A stretch of DNA of 64,000 nt from Sporosarcina sp. ANT_H38 (GTDB lineage Bacteria > Bacillota > Bacilli > Bacillales_A > Planococcaceae), in the NCBI RefSeq assembly GCF_008369195.1, contig NZ_VOBC01000007.1, forward strand, positions 26,197 to 90,196. Direction: 5' to 3'. Below the pieces are notes generated by a model that saw nothing but the letters and a program-made list of their open reading frames with translations, was not told the origin of the DNA and made no database searches. Shown here one piece after another: positions 43,931 to 52,794 of the stretch. Each line of letters opens with the position of its first letter. Within the stretch, counting starts at the first letter, position 1. The translations under genes were made by a program, and so were the position numbers.

Positions 43931-45400
43931 ATGCATCAGTTAACAATTATCGGTCTTGGCGCAGGTGACCTTGACCAGTTAGCACTCGGAACATACCGGA
44001 AATTAAAAGTGGCAAACTGTATCGTGGCGCGTACGGACCAGCACCCTGCTGTAGCCGAGTTAAGGTCGGAAGGTATTGTTCTGACAAGCTTCGATGAAAT
44101 TTATGAAAAACACGACTCGTTCGAGAATGTATATGATGAAATTGTAGAACGACTGCTCATAATGTGTGCAGAACAACCGGTAACCTATGTTGTCCCAGGG
44201 CATCCGCTCGTTGCAGAACGGACGGTACAATTATTAGTTGGGAAAGAACGTGAAGGTTTAATCCAAATGGAAATCGCAGGTGGAAATAGTTTTCTCGATC
44301 CAATTTTTGCAGCGCTGCGTATCGATCCGATTGAAGGATTCCAGTTGCTAGATGGGACGGATATGAAACGAGATGATGCCCATATGACGCAGCATATTCT
44401 GATTGGACAAGTGTACGATGCGTTCGTGGCGTCCGAAGTGAAACTATCACTAATGGAAAAATACGCCTACGATCATCCGGTGACGGTTGTAACGGCGGCG
44501 GGCTCTACCGGTGAGCAATTGATTACAGTTCCACTATTTGAACTAGACCGTGTCACTGAAATAAATAATTTGACTACCGTTTATGTACCGCCTGTTGTCG
44601 AAAGAGAAGCGCGGCTGAAAGATTGGTCGACGTTCAGGGAAATCATCGCTGCGCTGCGCGCTCCGGACGGTTGCCCGTGGGATCGTGAACAGACGAATGC
44701 ATCGCTGAAACGGTATTTGATTGAAGAAACACATGAGTTACTAGAGGCGATTGATAAAGAAGATGACGAAGCTATCATCGAAGAACTTGGTGATGTGCTG
44801 CTGCAAGTATTCCTTCATACTCAAATTGGCGAAGACGACGGCTATTTTGCGATGGAAGATGTACTTCAGGTGGTTGGTTCTAAAATGATCCGTCGTCATC
44901 CACATGTTTTTGGAGATAGAAATGTGGAAAATTCCGAAGAAGTCCTACAAAATTGGCAGGAAATCAAGCGGGAAGAAAAGCCACAAGTTGAATCGTTATT
45001 AGAAGGGCAAGAGCGTCCTTCCTCGTCACTTTTAACGTCACTTAATTATCAAAAAGAGGCGGCAAAGGTTGGTTTTGATTGGCCGACGATTGAAGGTGCT
45101 TTTGAAAAGTTTGATGAAGAGTGGATGGAATTCCGCAAAGAACTAGAGAGTGGAACGAAATACAGCCAAATGGACGAACTGGGTGACGTCTTGTTCACAA
45201 TCGTCAATATTTCGCGCTTCCTTAAACTATCCCCGGAAGAAGCTATTGTGCACGCGAATCAAAAGTTTCACCGACGATTCTCTTTCGTCGAAAAGAGTGT
45301 AAAAGATGGACAGGGCAATTTTACTGCCTATACACTTGATGAGTTGGAAGGGTTTTGGAAGAAAGCGAAAGAAGGGGAAGATAATTATGAGACTCGATAA
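43931..45400 (+). CDS. yabN: Bifunctional tetrapyrrole-methylase-like/MazG nucleotide pyrophosphohydrolase
   Basis: The protein has 489 residues. The N-terminal SAM-dependent tetrapyrrole methylase domain (about 1-220) has TIIGLGAGDLDQLALG and VVPGHPLVAERTV. Then come two MazG domains, the first with PDGCPWDREQTNASLKRYLI and EELGDVLLQVFLH, the second with MDELGDVLFTIVNI. MazG cleaves (d)NTPs to monophosphates. AAAGGTGA precedes ATG 43931; GTG 43922 is an alternative. It overlaps rqcP by 14 bases. Confidence 0.94.
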   Translation: MHQLTIIGLGAGDLDQLALGTYRKLKVANCIVARTDQHPAVAELRSEGIVLTSFDEIYEKHDSFENVYDEIVERLLIMCAEQPVTYVVPGHPLVAERTVQLLVGKEREGLIQMEIAGGNSFLDPIFAALRIDPIEGFQLLDGTDMKRDDAHMTQHILIGQVYDAFVASEVKLSLMEKYAYDHPVTVVTAAGSTGEQLITVPLFELDRVTEINNLTTVYVPPVVEREARLKDWSTFREIIAALRAPDGCPWDREQTNASLKRYLIEETHELLEAIDKEDDEAIIEELGDVLLQVFLHTQIGEDDGYFAMEDVLQVVGSKMIRRHPHVFGDRNVENSEEVLQNWQEIKREEKPQVESLLEGQERPSSSLLTSLNYQKEAAKVGFDWPTIEGAFEKFDEEWMEFRKELESGTKYSQMDELGDVLFTIVNISRFLKLSPEEAIVHANQKFHRRFSFVEKSVKDGQGNFTAYTLDELEGFWKKAKEGEDNYETR

Positions 45401-45677
45401 ATTTTTGAAAGTATCCCGCCTAATTAAAAGACGGACACTTGCAAAACAAGTAGCTGATCAAGGACGTATAACGATCAATGGAAAGATTGCAAAAGCGTCA
45501 TCGGTTGTAAAAGAAAGCGATGAATTGGCTATCCGTTTCGGTCAGAAAATTGTAACGGTAAAAATCAACGTGCTGAAAGATACGACTAAAAAAGACGATG
45601 CAGCCTCAATGTACACAATTTTGAAAGAAGAGAAGCTTGAAAAAGTGGAACCGGAATTCGTGGATGACGAAGACTGA
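45387..45677 (+). CDS. rqcP: S4-domain RNA-binding protein RqcP
   Basis: The product is 96 residues. The S4 RNA-binding domain MRLDKFLKVSRLIKRRTLAK and GRITINGKIAKASSVVKESD acts with RqcH in ribosome-associated quality control (formerly YabO). ATG 45387 follows AAGGGGAAG and lies inside the yabN end. The acidic tail is slightly longer than in B. subtilis. Confidence 0.92.
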   Translation: MRLDKFLKVSRLIKRRTLAKQVADQGRITINGKIAKASSVVKESDELAIRFGQKIVTVKINVLKDTTKKDDAASMYTILKEEKLEKVEPEFVDDED

Positions 45678-45713
45678 AAAACATGACAGGGAATATTCCT
45701 GTCATGTTTTTTT
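45677..45713 (+). terminator. Terminator after rqcP
   Basis: AACATGACAGG and CCTGTCATGTT form an 11-bp stem followed by seven T. Confidence 0.9.
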
Positions 45714-45766
45714 ATACCTAGGCATAAGCTAACAGTGAACGTACAAGCCAAAGGGGGAAGCATATA

Positions 45767-46063
45767 ATGCAATTTCAAACTGACAGTCCTACGTACGCAA
45801 TTCCATCAGGAGACCACGTCGTTACTATGCGCAATAGAAAACGGATGGACTTGACGTCGGTAAAATCAATTGACCGTTTCGATCAGGAAGAATTTCTCGT
45901 TAGGACATCACAAGGATTGTTACAAATCCGTGGAGAGGAACTACGTATCGTCCATCTAGATGTCGATAAAGGACTTCTAACATTGGAGGGAACGGTCAGT
46001 ACGATTCAATATGATGAAGAAGAATCAGGCTCAAAAGGTTTTCTCCATAAATTGTTTGGATGA
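45767..46063 (+). CDS. yabP: Sporulation protein YabP
   Basis: This 98-residue member of the YabP/YqfC family is needed for spore formation. It contains HVVTMRNRKRMDLTSVKSID and LRIVHLDVDKGLLTLEGTV. AAGGGGGAAG precedes the ATG. It overlaps yabQ by ATGA. Confidence 0.93.
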   Translation: MQFQTDSPTYAIPSGDHVVTMRNRKRMDLTSVKSIDRFDQEEFLVRTSQGLLQIRGEELRIVHLDVDKGLLTLEGTVSTIQYDEEESGSKGFLHKLFG

Positions 46064-46527
46064 GTCTATCCGTTCAATTTCTTAGCCTACTCGCTATGAT
46101 TGGGACAGGCATTGTTGCTGGGGCATTCATGGATATGATCGGAACAAGCACGGCGCACGCTGGGAAGAAATCGATTATTCGCAAGCGTGCAGTCTGGCTT
46201 GAAGTTATTGGTTGGGTACTTATCGGATGCGGAACATTCTATATCCTTTATCTTGTCAGGGATGGTGCCTGGAGGATATATGATCCATTTGCACAAATCA
46301 GTGGAATGTTGCTATATGTAACTATTTTTTATAAGCCATTTCGACTTTTAGGGAGAGTCTTGTTAGTTCTGTTTATAAAGCCGCTCTGGTTTTTTGTTCG
46401 TCTGATCGTATTGATTGTCCGTAAAATCATTCTTTTTATCGCGAGAATCATTGTAGTCCTTTGCACACCATTTGTTAAATTATACCGTATCATTTCCAGA
46501 AAACTCTTTAAAAGAAGGGTGAAATGA
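46060..46527 (+). CDS. yabQ: Spore cortex biosynthesis protein YabQ
   Basis: The product is 155 residues with about three to four membrane helices and a basic C-terminus (ISRKLFKRRVK). YabQ localises around the forespore and is required for cortex formation. Translation is coupled to yabP. Confidence 0.9.
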   Translation: MSLSVQFLSLLAMIGTGIVAGAFMDMIGTSTAHAGKKSIIRKRAVWLEVIGWVLIGCGTFYILYLVRDGAWRIYDPFAQISGMLLYVTIFYKPFRLLGRVLLVLFIKPLWFFVRLIVLIVRKIILFIARIIVVLCTPFVKLYRIISRKLFKRRVK

Positions 46528-46581
46528 TATATAATTTGTGGACTAACAAATTGTATTGTGTGTAGAGAGGGAGTGCGGAAC

Positions 46582-47001
46582 GTGGAACAGAAGCAGCAGA
46601 GGAAATCGTCCGATAGGGTCGCATCGATTCAAACTGAATATGTCCGCTCACTTCAAAAGAAAGAGACTAGGAAGAATGCGCGGAAAGTCCGTTTGTATCG
46701 AAGATTAGCTGTGTTTACTATTGCCGCAGCCATTATTCTTGGTGGCCTGACGAATATGTTCGTCAACCAGAAACAGGCGTTAGCTAAGAAAGAACTGCAA
46801 AAAGTAGAAGTTCTTGCCCAGCTTGAAGGGGTGCAGGAAGAACAAGAAATGCTAAAAAGACAAATCGTGAAATTGAATGATGACGAGTATATTGCAAAAC
46901 TTGCACGCAAAGAATACTTCCTGTCTGAAAAGAGTGAAATTATTTTCTCAATACCCGAAAATAAGAAAAAAACAGATGAACAAGACGACGGAAAAGAGTA
47001 G
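46582..47001 (+). CDS. divIC: Septum formation initiator DivIC
   Basis: This bitopic protein of 139 residues has a basic cytoplasmic tail, one membrane helix (about 40-60) and an extracytoplasmic coiled coil, ending in the DivIC/FtsB motif IAKLARKEYFLSEKSEIIF. GTG 46582 follows GAGAGGGAG at eight bases; the frame runs upstream to 46558. It acts with FtsL and DivIB at the division septum. Confidence 0.92.
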   Translation: MEQKQQRKSSDRVASIQTEYVRSLQKKETRKNARKVRLYRRLAVFTIAAAIILGGLTNMFVNQKQALAKKELQKVEVLAQLEGVQEEQEMLKRQIVKLNDDEYIAKLARKEYFLSEKSEIIFSIPENKKKTDEQDDGKE

Positions 47002-47006
47002 TCTTA

Positions 47007-47034
47007 TTGACACTCTTTTTTTATTGGCTATAAT
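47007..47034 (+). promoter_or_regulatory. Sigma-A promoter of yabR
   Basis: TTGACA (47007-47012) and TATAAT (47029-47034), both perfect, are 16 bp apart. The roughly 90-base leader that follows contains two GC-rich hairpins (around 47043-47060 and 47080-47102). Confidence 0.88.
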
Positions 47035-47130
47035 GGAAGTAAGGATCCTGCAATTTGCAGGGCTCATTAATACGGTTGCAAGGCTCCCAGCGTGGGGCCC
47101 GCTTAAATTTTAAGGAGGAGCATTTTTTTT

Positions 47131-47556
47131 ATGTCAATTGAAGTAGGCAGCAAGCTAGAGGGTAAAGTAACAGGAATCACAAACTTCGGGGCGTTTGTCG
47201 AGCTACCGAGTGGCTCAACAGGCCTGGTCCATATTAGTGAAGTGGCGGACAATTATGTCAAAGACATCAATGATCATTTTAAAGTTGGTGACATGGTTGA
47301 AGTGAAAGTGATGAACGTCGGTGCAGATGGTAAAATTGGGTTATCAATTAGAAAAGCGAAACCTGAATCTGAACAGCGTCCAGAACGTCCTCAGCGCCCG
47401 CAACGTCCGCGTCAAGGTGGTCGTCCCGCTATGGAACGCCCTGAGAACTTTGAACAGAAGATGGCGAAGTTCATGAAAGACAGCGAAGAGCGTCTCTCTA
47501 CTTTGAAGAGAGCGACAGAATCGAAACGCGGTGGCCGTGGCGCAAGCAGAGGGTAA
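47131..47556 (+). CDS. yabR: S1-domain RNA-binding protein YabR
   Basis: The product is 141 residues. The S1 domain (about 1-75) contains GSKLEGKVTGITNFGAFVEL and GLVHISEVADNYV. A proline/arginine-rich linker (RPERPQRPQRPRQGGRP) and an RGG-like tail follow. AAGGAGGAG precedes the ATG. It has its own promoter and terminator. Confidence 0.92.
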   Translation: MSIEVGSKLEGKVTGITNFGAFVELPSGSTGLVHISEVADNYVKDINDHFKVGDMVEVKVMNVGADGKIGLSIRKAKPESEQRPERPQRPQRPRQGGRPAMERPENFEQKMAKFMKDSEERLSTLKRATESKRGGRGASRG

Positions 47557-47603
47557 CTTGCTAGCTGTTTCAATTCATGAAAAAATGTAAGAATAGTATA
47601 AAG

Positions 47604-47646
47604 AAAAGCAGCGGACATAGGGTCATTACCCTTGTTCGCTGCTTTT
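47604..47646 (+). terminator. Terminator of yabR
   Basis: AAAGCAGCG pairs with CGCTGCTTT, with an inner AGGGT/ACCCT stem, followed by five T. Confidence 0.88.
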
Positions 47647-47673
47647 TGATTGTGTTCGGGGAGGTGAACTGTA

Positions 47674-47898
47674 ATGACTTTGGCACAAACTGTCATGGTA
47701 ACTGGTGAAACTATCATGGCATTTGCACAAACTGTCATGACATCTGCAAGAACTATCACGACAAATTGCATAAACCGCCACACGTCACCAAACAATCGTC
47801 CGTTTTTCATTTTAAAAAAACACTCCCTACGTCGTAGGGAGTGTTTTTTTTATAACTTATTGTCCAACTATTGGACGGTTGTACCTGTATTTCATTAA
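47674..47898 (+). CDS. Possible small ORF with four 21-bp tandem repeats
   Basis: ATG 47674 follows GGGGAGGTGA. Four 21-bp units (47680-47763) encode the heptads LAQTVMV, TGETIMA, FAQTVMT and SARTITT. The frame then runs through an intrinsic terminator (47814-47852), which makes the full-length product unlikely. The strong Shine-Dalgarno sequence and the repeats are real; a protein is not proven. Confidence 0.25.
   Translation: MTLAQTVMVTGETIMAFAQTVMTSARTITTNCINRHTSPNNRPFFILKKHSLRRRECFFYNLLSNYWTVVPVFH
47814..47852. terminator. Bidirectional terminator
   Basis: ACACTCCCTAC and GTAGGGAGTGT are perfectly complementary, flanked by A-run and T-run, so it serves the minus-strand tRNA and plus-strand transcripts. 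Confidence 0.9.
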
Positions 47899-47972
47899 TG
47901 GCGGCAGAGGGGATCGAACCCCCGACCTCACGGGTATGAACCGTACGCTCTAGCCAGCTGAGCTACGCCGCC
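47899..47972 (-). tRNA. tRNA-Met (CAU), elongator type
   Basis: Read on the minus strand, the 74 bases form a full cloverleaf: acceptor GGCGGCG with TGCCGCC and discriminator A, D-arm TAGCTCAGCTGGCTAGAGC, anticodon CAT at 47936-47938, and T-arm GGGTTCGATCCC. A paired G1-C72 rules out the initiator. It strongly resembles the B. subtilis elongator tRNA-Met located near spoIIE. tRNA-Ile2 with a CAU anticodon is less likely. CCA is not encoded. Confidence 0.95.
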
Positions 47973-48082
47973 TGCATATGTCCTGGAAGCATTTATGTCT
48001 GCTAATTAGAAGAACAATATTTATAATACAAGTGAATCGATGAAGTGTCAACCCTCTTAGGAAAAAAGAAAAAACAGTTCGG

Positions 48083-48152
48083 AATGAGTCGAAACATTTC
48101 GTTGACTCTTTGTCAGAAACAGACAATTTCTTTCCGTCTACCTATGTATACT
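48083..48152 (+). promoter_or_regulatory. spoIIE promoter with Spo0A-box-like sequences
   Basis: GAGTCGAAAC (about 48086), TTTGTCAGAA (about 48110) and the reverse-strand GAAATTGTCTG (about 48120-48130) resemble the Spo0A box TGTCGAA. The -10 is TATACT at 48147-48152, with a poor -35 (AGACAA) about 20 bp upstream. B. subtilis spoIIE has the same unusual wide spacing and Spo0A control. Confidence 0.55.
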
Positions 48153-48183
48153 CAAAGCATAGTAGACATAGGAGGAATGAGAA

Positions 48184-50601
48184 ATGAAACTAATTGATCA
48201 TTTAGTGCGTCCGGTAGGCCATCCGATTGGTATGTATATCGAGATAATTGGAAAACGGAAAATGCATATTTTAGTTGCGACCTTATTCTTATTTGGATCT
48301 TTTTTCTTGTCGCAAGCTGTATTGTTCGATGCAGCGGTTCCTTTTTTCTTGCCTGTTTGGGCACTTGCGCGGGCCCGCTTCAAAAAACACCTCATATGGG
48401 TGTTCATTGGCGGGATGTTCGGGAGTGCATTTCTTGGCCTTGGACAGGCTGTTATCCATCTATTGATGCTTGCTCTATTCAATGCGGTTATTAAATATCC
48501 GCTGATGCGAAAATCGGTACCGCTCACGGTAGCGGGATGTATTATCGTTGTTCAAGTGTTGTGGCAGTTCATTATGCATCTCGGACAACCACCAGTAAAT
48601 GTTCAATTATATATAGGTTTTGAAGCGGTCCTTGCTTTGATCATGACTTTTTTCCTCTTTGTCGCATTTCCTGCCGCAGATCGGATCTTTTTCGGTAAAT
48701 GGACACCCGAACGGCTTGGCGCGGCTTGCCTTGTCGGCGCACTAGCTACTACTGGTATGAGTGGAATAATGTTAGGTCCCGTTTCGGTTTCAGGAACACT
48801 TATTCATCTGACAATCCTGCTTGCGGCACTTGTAGGGGGTCTTCCATTTGCGACAACAATCGCGATGATCATTGCTGCGATTGTGGGGTTGGCAGAATTG
48901 TCGTTCACTGGAATGATGGCTGTGTATGGTATGACAGGCTTTTTTGCAGGCACACTCCGCCGGTTTGGGAAAATCGGCATCGCGTTAGGTGGGGTCTCTG
49001 TATCTGTATTTTTCCTTATGTATGATTTGACCTTGCCGCTTGATAAATCGCACTTTATAACAATTGCTACTGCAACTCTTGTTTTTTTGATAATCCCTTC
49101 GAAAAGATTAGAGCCGATTCGACGAGTATTTTATCCTGAGAATACGGAAACCTCTGAAAAACGACAAAAGTGGCTGGCAGACAGGCTTGATGAGCAGTTA
49201 TCTGATTTCAAACAGTTTTCAGAATTTATGTCTACGCTTGTCGGTGATCGGTTTCCCACCCGCGATAATCCAGATGTATTGCCTCAGCAGGATATACCAA
49301 AGATTTGCCAGTCTTGTTTCCGTCATTCCAAGTGTTGGGAAGGCGCAGATAATGATATGGGGGGGCTTCTTAGTGAATGGGAAGCAACCTATTCTATGAC
49401 GAAAAAAGCTAAGCGTCACAGGGTTGAGGAAAAGATTAAATATAAGTGCATTCGATTCAATGGGTTGGTGACAGAACTGGAAGAACAAGCTGCCAATCGC
49501 TTATTGACAGGACAACTTCAGCATGGGCGAAAAATGCTTGCTCTTCAATTGCGGGATATGAGCACTCATCTGGATAAAATTATGAATGAAGTAAAAGAGG
49601 ATTTGACTGTCTATAAGCCAGCTGAGGAAGAGCTCGCGAAACGTCTTCAAGAGAAAAATATTGAATACTTCCAGATTGACGTTTTGTCGGGAGAGAGGGG
49701 AGCGCGTCGCATTATCTGTTGTATTCCTGAGAAAAGATCTGATTTTGAAACGGACACGACAGTAGCAGAAAGATTTATCCTACCAATTCTAGAAGAAATG
49801 TACGATGAACCGTTCCGGGTCGCCAAATCAGCCGTTTTGCAAGACCCTTTTCCACATATTCAATTAACGTTTGGCTCGGCGGTTCGCTTTTCACTTGATT
49901 ACGGTATTGTCACAACGGCAGGCGGTGAAACATTCCATGCAGGAGATGCATATGAAGTTTTTCCAATCCATGAAGGACTAACGGCGGTCTTGTTGTCGGA
50001 TGGAATGGGCCAGGATTTAAATGCATATCGTGAGAGTCGAAAGGTAATTCGTTTAATGCGGGAATGTTTGGATCGAAAAATGGATCCTGAAACAGCTATG
50101 CATACGCTGCACTATATGATGTCTTTGAACGGGCTAGATGATATGTACGCCACACTTGACCTGGCTCTCGTTGATTTGCAGGACGGACGTATTTGGTCTT
50201 GGAAAGCTGGGTCGATGAGTACGTATATTAAACGCGGTGACGATTTTTTAAGATTGGATAGCAAATCTGTTCCTGTCGGTTTTCTACCGTCCTTTTCTGT
50301 AGAGGCAAAAAATGAAGAGTTAAAGTCAGGAGACATTATACTCATGGTAACTGACGGGATTTTCAATGGCGATATTACATTGGAGAAACAAGAAAAATCG
50401 TTGTACAGTACACTTGAAAAGTACGGGGGGTTAGAGTGCGACAAAATTGCGGATCGTATTATGCATGAAATGGAACGAAAGTTTGGTTTGATAGGAGACG
50501 ATCGCACCGTGTTGGTTATGAAAATCGACCATGTACTGCCGAAGTGGTCGAGTTTTACACCATATTCACAAACTATTTCCCGGGAAAAGGCTATCGGATG
50601 A
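48184..50601 (+). CDS. spoIIE: Stage II sporulation protein E (PP2C phosphatase)
   Basis: The product is 805 residues. About ten membrane helices (about 28-310) are followed by a cytoplasmic middle region with a CQSCFRHSKCW cysteine cluster and a C-terminal PP2C phosphatase (about 585-795) with metal ligands in VLLSDGMGQD and LMVTDGIFNGD. It dephosphorylates SpoIIAA to activate sigma-F in the forespore and helps polar division. AGGAGG precedes the ATG. Confidence 0.96.
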   Translation: MKLIDHLVRPVGHPIGMYIEIIGKRKMHILVATLFLFGSFFLSQAVLFDAAVPFFLPVWALARARFKKHLIWVFIGGMFGSAFLGLGQAVIHLLMLALFNAVIKYPLMRKSVPLTVAGCIIVVQVLWQFIMHLGQPPVNVQLYIGFEAVLALIMTFFLFVAFPAADRIFFGKWTPERLGAACLVGALATTGMSGIMLGPVSVSGTLIHLTILLAALVGGLPFATTIAMIIAAIVGLAELSFTGMMAVYGMTGFFAGTLRRFGKIGIALGGVSVSVFFLMYDLTLPLDKSHFITIATATLVFLIIPSKRLEPIRRVFYPENTETSEKRQKWLADRLDEQLSDFKQFSEFMSTLVGDRFPTRDNPDVLPQQDIPKICQSCFRHSKCWEGADNDMGGLLSEWEATYSMTKKAKRHRVEEKIKYKCIRFNGLVTELEEQAANRLLTGQLQHGRKMLALQLRDMSTHLDKIMNEVKEDLTVYKPAEEELAKRLQEKNIEYFQIDVLSGERGARRIICCIPEKRSDFETDTTVAERFILPILEEMYDEPFRVAKSAVLQDPFPHIQLTFGSAVRFSLDYGIVTTAGGETFHAGDAYEVFPIHEGLTAVLLSDGMGQDLNAYRESRKVIRLMRECLDRKMDPETAMHTLHYMMSLNGLDDMYATLDLALVDLQDGRIWSWKAGSMSTYIKRGDDFLRLDSKSVPVGFLPSFSVEAKNEELKSGDIILMVTDGIFNGDITLEKQEKSLYSTLEKYGGLECDKIADRIMHEMERKFGLIGDDRTVLVMKIDHVLPKWSSFTPYSQTISREKAIG

Positions 50602-50688
50602 GTGCATAAGTGAATGGAACCCCTCCTCTAGGTATTCTATGGTAAAATTTGAACAACAGTAGAATTGAAGAGAGGAGGGAGCCGGGCA

Positions 50689-52095
50689 GTGGATAAATTT
50701 AAGCAGACGATATTTCAATTCATCAAGGAATGGTCACTCATTGCTTCAGGAAACCGTGTTTTAATCGCCTGTTCCGGTGGGGTGGATTCGGTGGCACTTT
50801 TACATTTTATGGCCACGAATCGAGATAGAATGGGAATCGAAGTTGCCGCAATTCACGTCGATCATATGTTGCGTGGAAAAGAGTCTGCAGCAGACGGTAC
50901 ATTTGTAGCTGGGTTATGTAAAGTACATGGAATTCCGTTTTTCGGTGGAAGTGTTCAAGTTCCAGATATTATCGAAAAACAAGGCGGCAATGTGCAAGCT
51001 GTTTGTCGGGAAGGACGATATGCATTTTTCGAGAATATCATGAAAACACACGGTTATGATGTCTTGGCAACGGCGCATCATGCAGAAGATCAGTTGGAAA
51101 CGGTCTTGATGCAAGTAACGAAAGGTAGTCGACCTTCAGGTATGCCAGTGAAGCGAGAAGTTGAAGGCGGGATTCTTATTCGACCTTTCCTTCCGGCTAT
51201 GAAAGCAGACCTCTTTTCATATGTTGAAGAAAACCAATTAAATTATCGTGAAGACCCAAGCAATGAAAGTGATACCTATCTGCGCAATCGTTATCGTCAC
51301 AAAATTATCCCGTTTATCCTTGATGAAAACCCGGGAGCTGCTGAAAACGCAGTGAAAATGTCTGGGTATTTACAGGAAGATGAAGAATTGCTTGAAATGT
51401 TGGCACAGGAACGTTTTAATAATATTACCAAATTTACAGAAGCGGGCCTGCCTGTCGTTGACGGAAATGCTTTTTCCGCTATGCACCAAACTTTACAAAG
51501 ACGGATGATTACAATATTATTGAGGTATCTTTACAATGGGGAAATTATGCCCGTAAAATATAATTCTGCGCTTATAAGTCAACTATTGCATCATCTATCT
51601 TCGCAAAACGGGAATGTATCTATTCACCTTCCACGCGGTTACCGATTCATTCGGGAATATGGCGTGCTGACGTTCGTTCGTGATACACCAACTGTAGAAT
51701 TGGATATGCAAAAAATGTTGCCTAAAGGCGTTTGGACCCGCTGGGGAAAAGATTTTCAGCTTTATTGGAATGAAGTGAGTAATTTTGATACAGAGTTATT
51801 CATGGACACAGATGACATCATGTATTTTGACTTGCCTCACTCTAAACTTCCTCTGTCCATCAGGAGAAGAGAGGATGGGGATCGAATCTTGTTACCGGGT
51901 ATGACACATCCGAAACGTTTATCTAGGTTGTTTATCGATGAAAAGGTTGGCATGACAGAACGCGACCGATTACCGGTAATCATTACAGCGCAAGGTGAAA
52001 TTTGTGCAGTTCCAGGAGTGCGGTATGGAGTGGCATTTTCACGAAACAAGACAGATCAGAGTAAGTACATAGTTAGTACGAGAAAATCATTATAG
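50689..52095 (+). CDS. tilS: tRNA(Ile)-lysidine synthetase
   Basis: The product is 468 residues. The PP-loop is CSGGVDSVALL (28-38) and the N-terminal N-type ATP pyrophosphatase domain includes HVDHMLRG and ATAHHAEDQLET. A C-terminal tRNA-binding region (LRNRYRHKIIP onward, ending near KTDQSKYIV) follows. It converts C34 of the CAU-anticodon tRNA-Ile to lysidine. GTG 50689 follows GAGGAGGG; the frame begins at 50665 without better support. Confidence 0.94.
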   Translation: MDKFKQTIFQFIKEWSLIASGNRVLIACSGGVDSVALLHFMATNRDRMGIEVAAIHVDHMLRGKESAADGTFVAGLCKVHGIPFFGGSVQVPDIIEKQGGNVQAVCREGRYAFFENIMKTHGYDVLATAHHAEDQLETVLMQVTKGSRPSGMPVKREVEGGILIRPFLPAMKADLFSYVEENQLNYREDPSNESDTYLRNRYRHKIIPFILDENPGAAENAVKMSGYLQEDEELLEMLAQERFNNITKFTEAGLPVVDGNAFSAMHQTLQRRMITILLRYLYNGEIMPVKYNSALISQLLHHLSSQNGNVSIHLPRGYRFIREYGVLTFVRDTPTVELDMQKMLPKGVWTRWGKDFQLYWNEVSNFDTELFMDTDDIMYFDLPHSKLPLSIRRREDGDRILLPGMTHPKRLSRLFIDEKVGMTERDRLPVIITAQGEICAVPGVRYGVAFSRNKTDQSKYIVSTRKSL

Positions 52096-52122
52096 ATCTA
52101 CATGCAAAGAGGAGGAATTTCG

Positions 52123-52665
52123 ATGTTGAAAAAAGATATCGAAGAAATACTGGTTACAGAAGAAGAAATACAAGAGAAAATTCTTGAGCTTGGTGCAGTA
52201 TTGACAGAAGAGTACAAAGATAAGTACGTCCTCGCGATTGGTATACTGAAAGGCGGGTTGCCTTTCATGAGTGATCTCATTAAGCGTATCGATACTTACA
52301 TGGAACTAGACTTCATGGACGTTTCTAGTTACGGAAATGCAACAGTGTCATCAGGCGAAGTGAAAATCGTCAAAGACTTAAACACAAGTGTTGAAGGCCG
52401 AGATGTGCTGATTATTGAAGATATTATCGATAGCGGGAAGACATTAAGTTACCTTGTCGAACTGATGAAATACCGAAAAGCAAATTCGATTAAAATCGTT
52501 ACTCTTCTTGATAAGCCAACAGGTCGGAAGGTAGATTTGAAAGCGGATTACGTTGGTTTTAACGTACCGGATGCATTTGTTGTTGGGTACGGGCTTGATT
52601 ACATGGAGAAATACAGAAACTTACCTTATATTGGCGTATTGAAAAAGGAAATCTATTCTTTTTAA
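52123..52665 (+). CDS. hpt: Hypoxanthine phosphoribosyltransferase
   Basis: This purine-salvage enzyme has 180 residues. The PRPP-binding loop is [20 protein letters not shown], and [20 protein letters not shown] and [20 protein letters not shown] are typical. ATG 52123 follows AGGAGG. It sits between tilS and ftsH as in other Bacillales. Confidence 0.95.
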   Translation: MLKKDIEEILVTEEEIQEKILELGAVLTEEYKDKYVLAIGILKGGLPFMSDLIKRIDTYMELDFMDVSSYGNATVSSGEVKIVKDLNTSVEGRDVLIIEDIIDSGKTLSYLVELMKYRKANSIKIVTLLDKPTGRKVDLKADYVGFNVPDAFVVGYGLDYMEKYRNLPYIGVLKKEIYSF

Positions 52666-52794
52666 CTATTTGTAGAAAAGTCTTTTTAAAGGTCAGATGA
52701 AAAAATTCTACTAAGGCATTTCCTTTGTAGGATGAATCAGACCTGTGATAAGATTTACACTAGTTTTCTGTCTAATGAAATGAGGAGGCTTGGG

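Noticed and set aside
47412..47810. Minus-strand frame of 132 residues beyond yabR
   Set aside because: It is the antisense of the yabR end, a terminator and the 21-bp repeats, and has no start signal.
47899..47972. tRNA-Ile2 (CAU) decoded with TilS, suggested by the nearby tilS gene
   Set aside because: The body matches the Bacillus elongator tRNA-Met known from this location; proximity to tilS is part of the conserved order.
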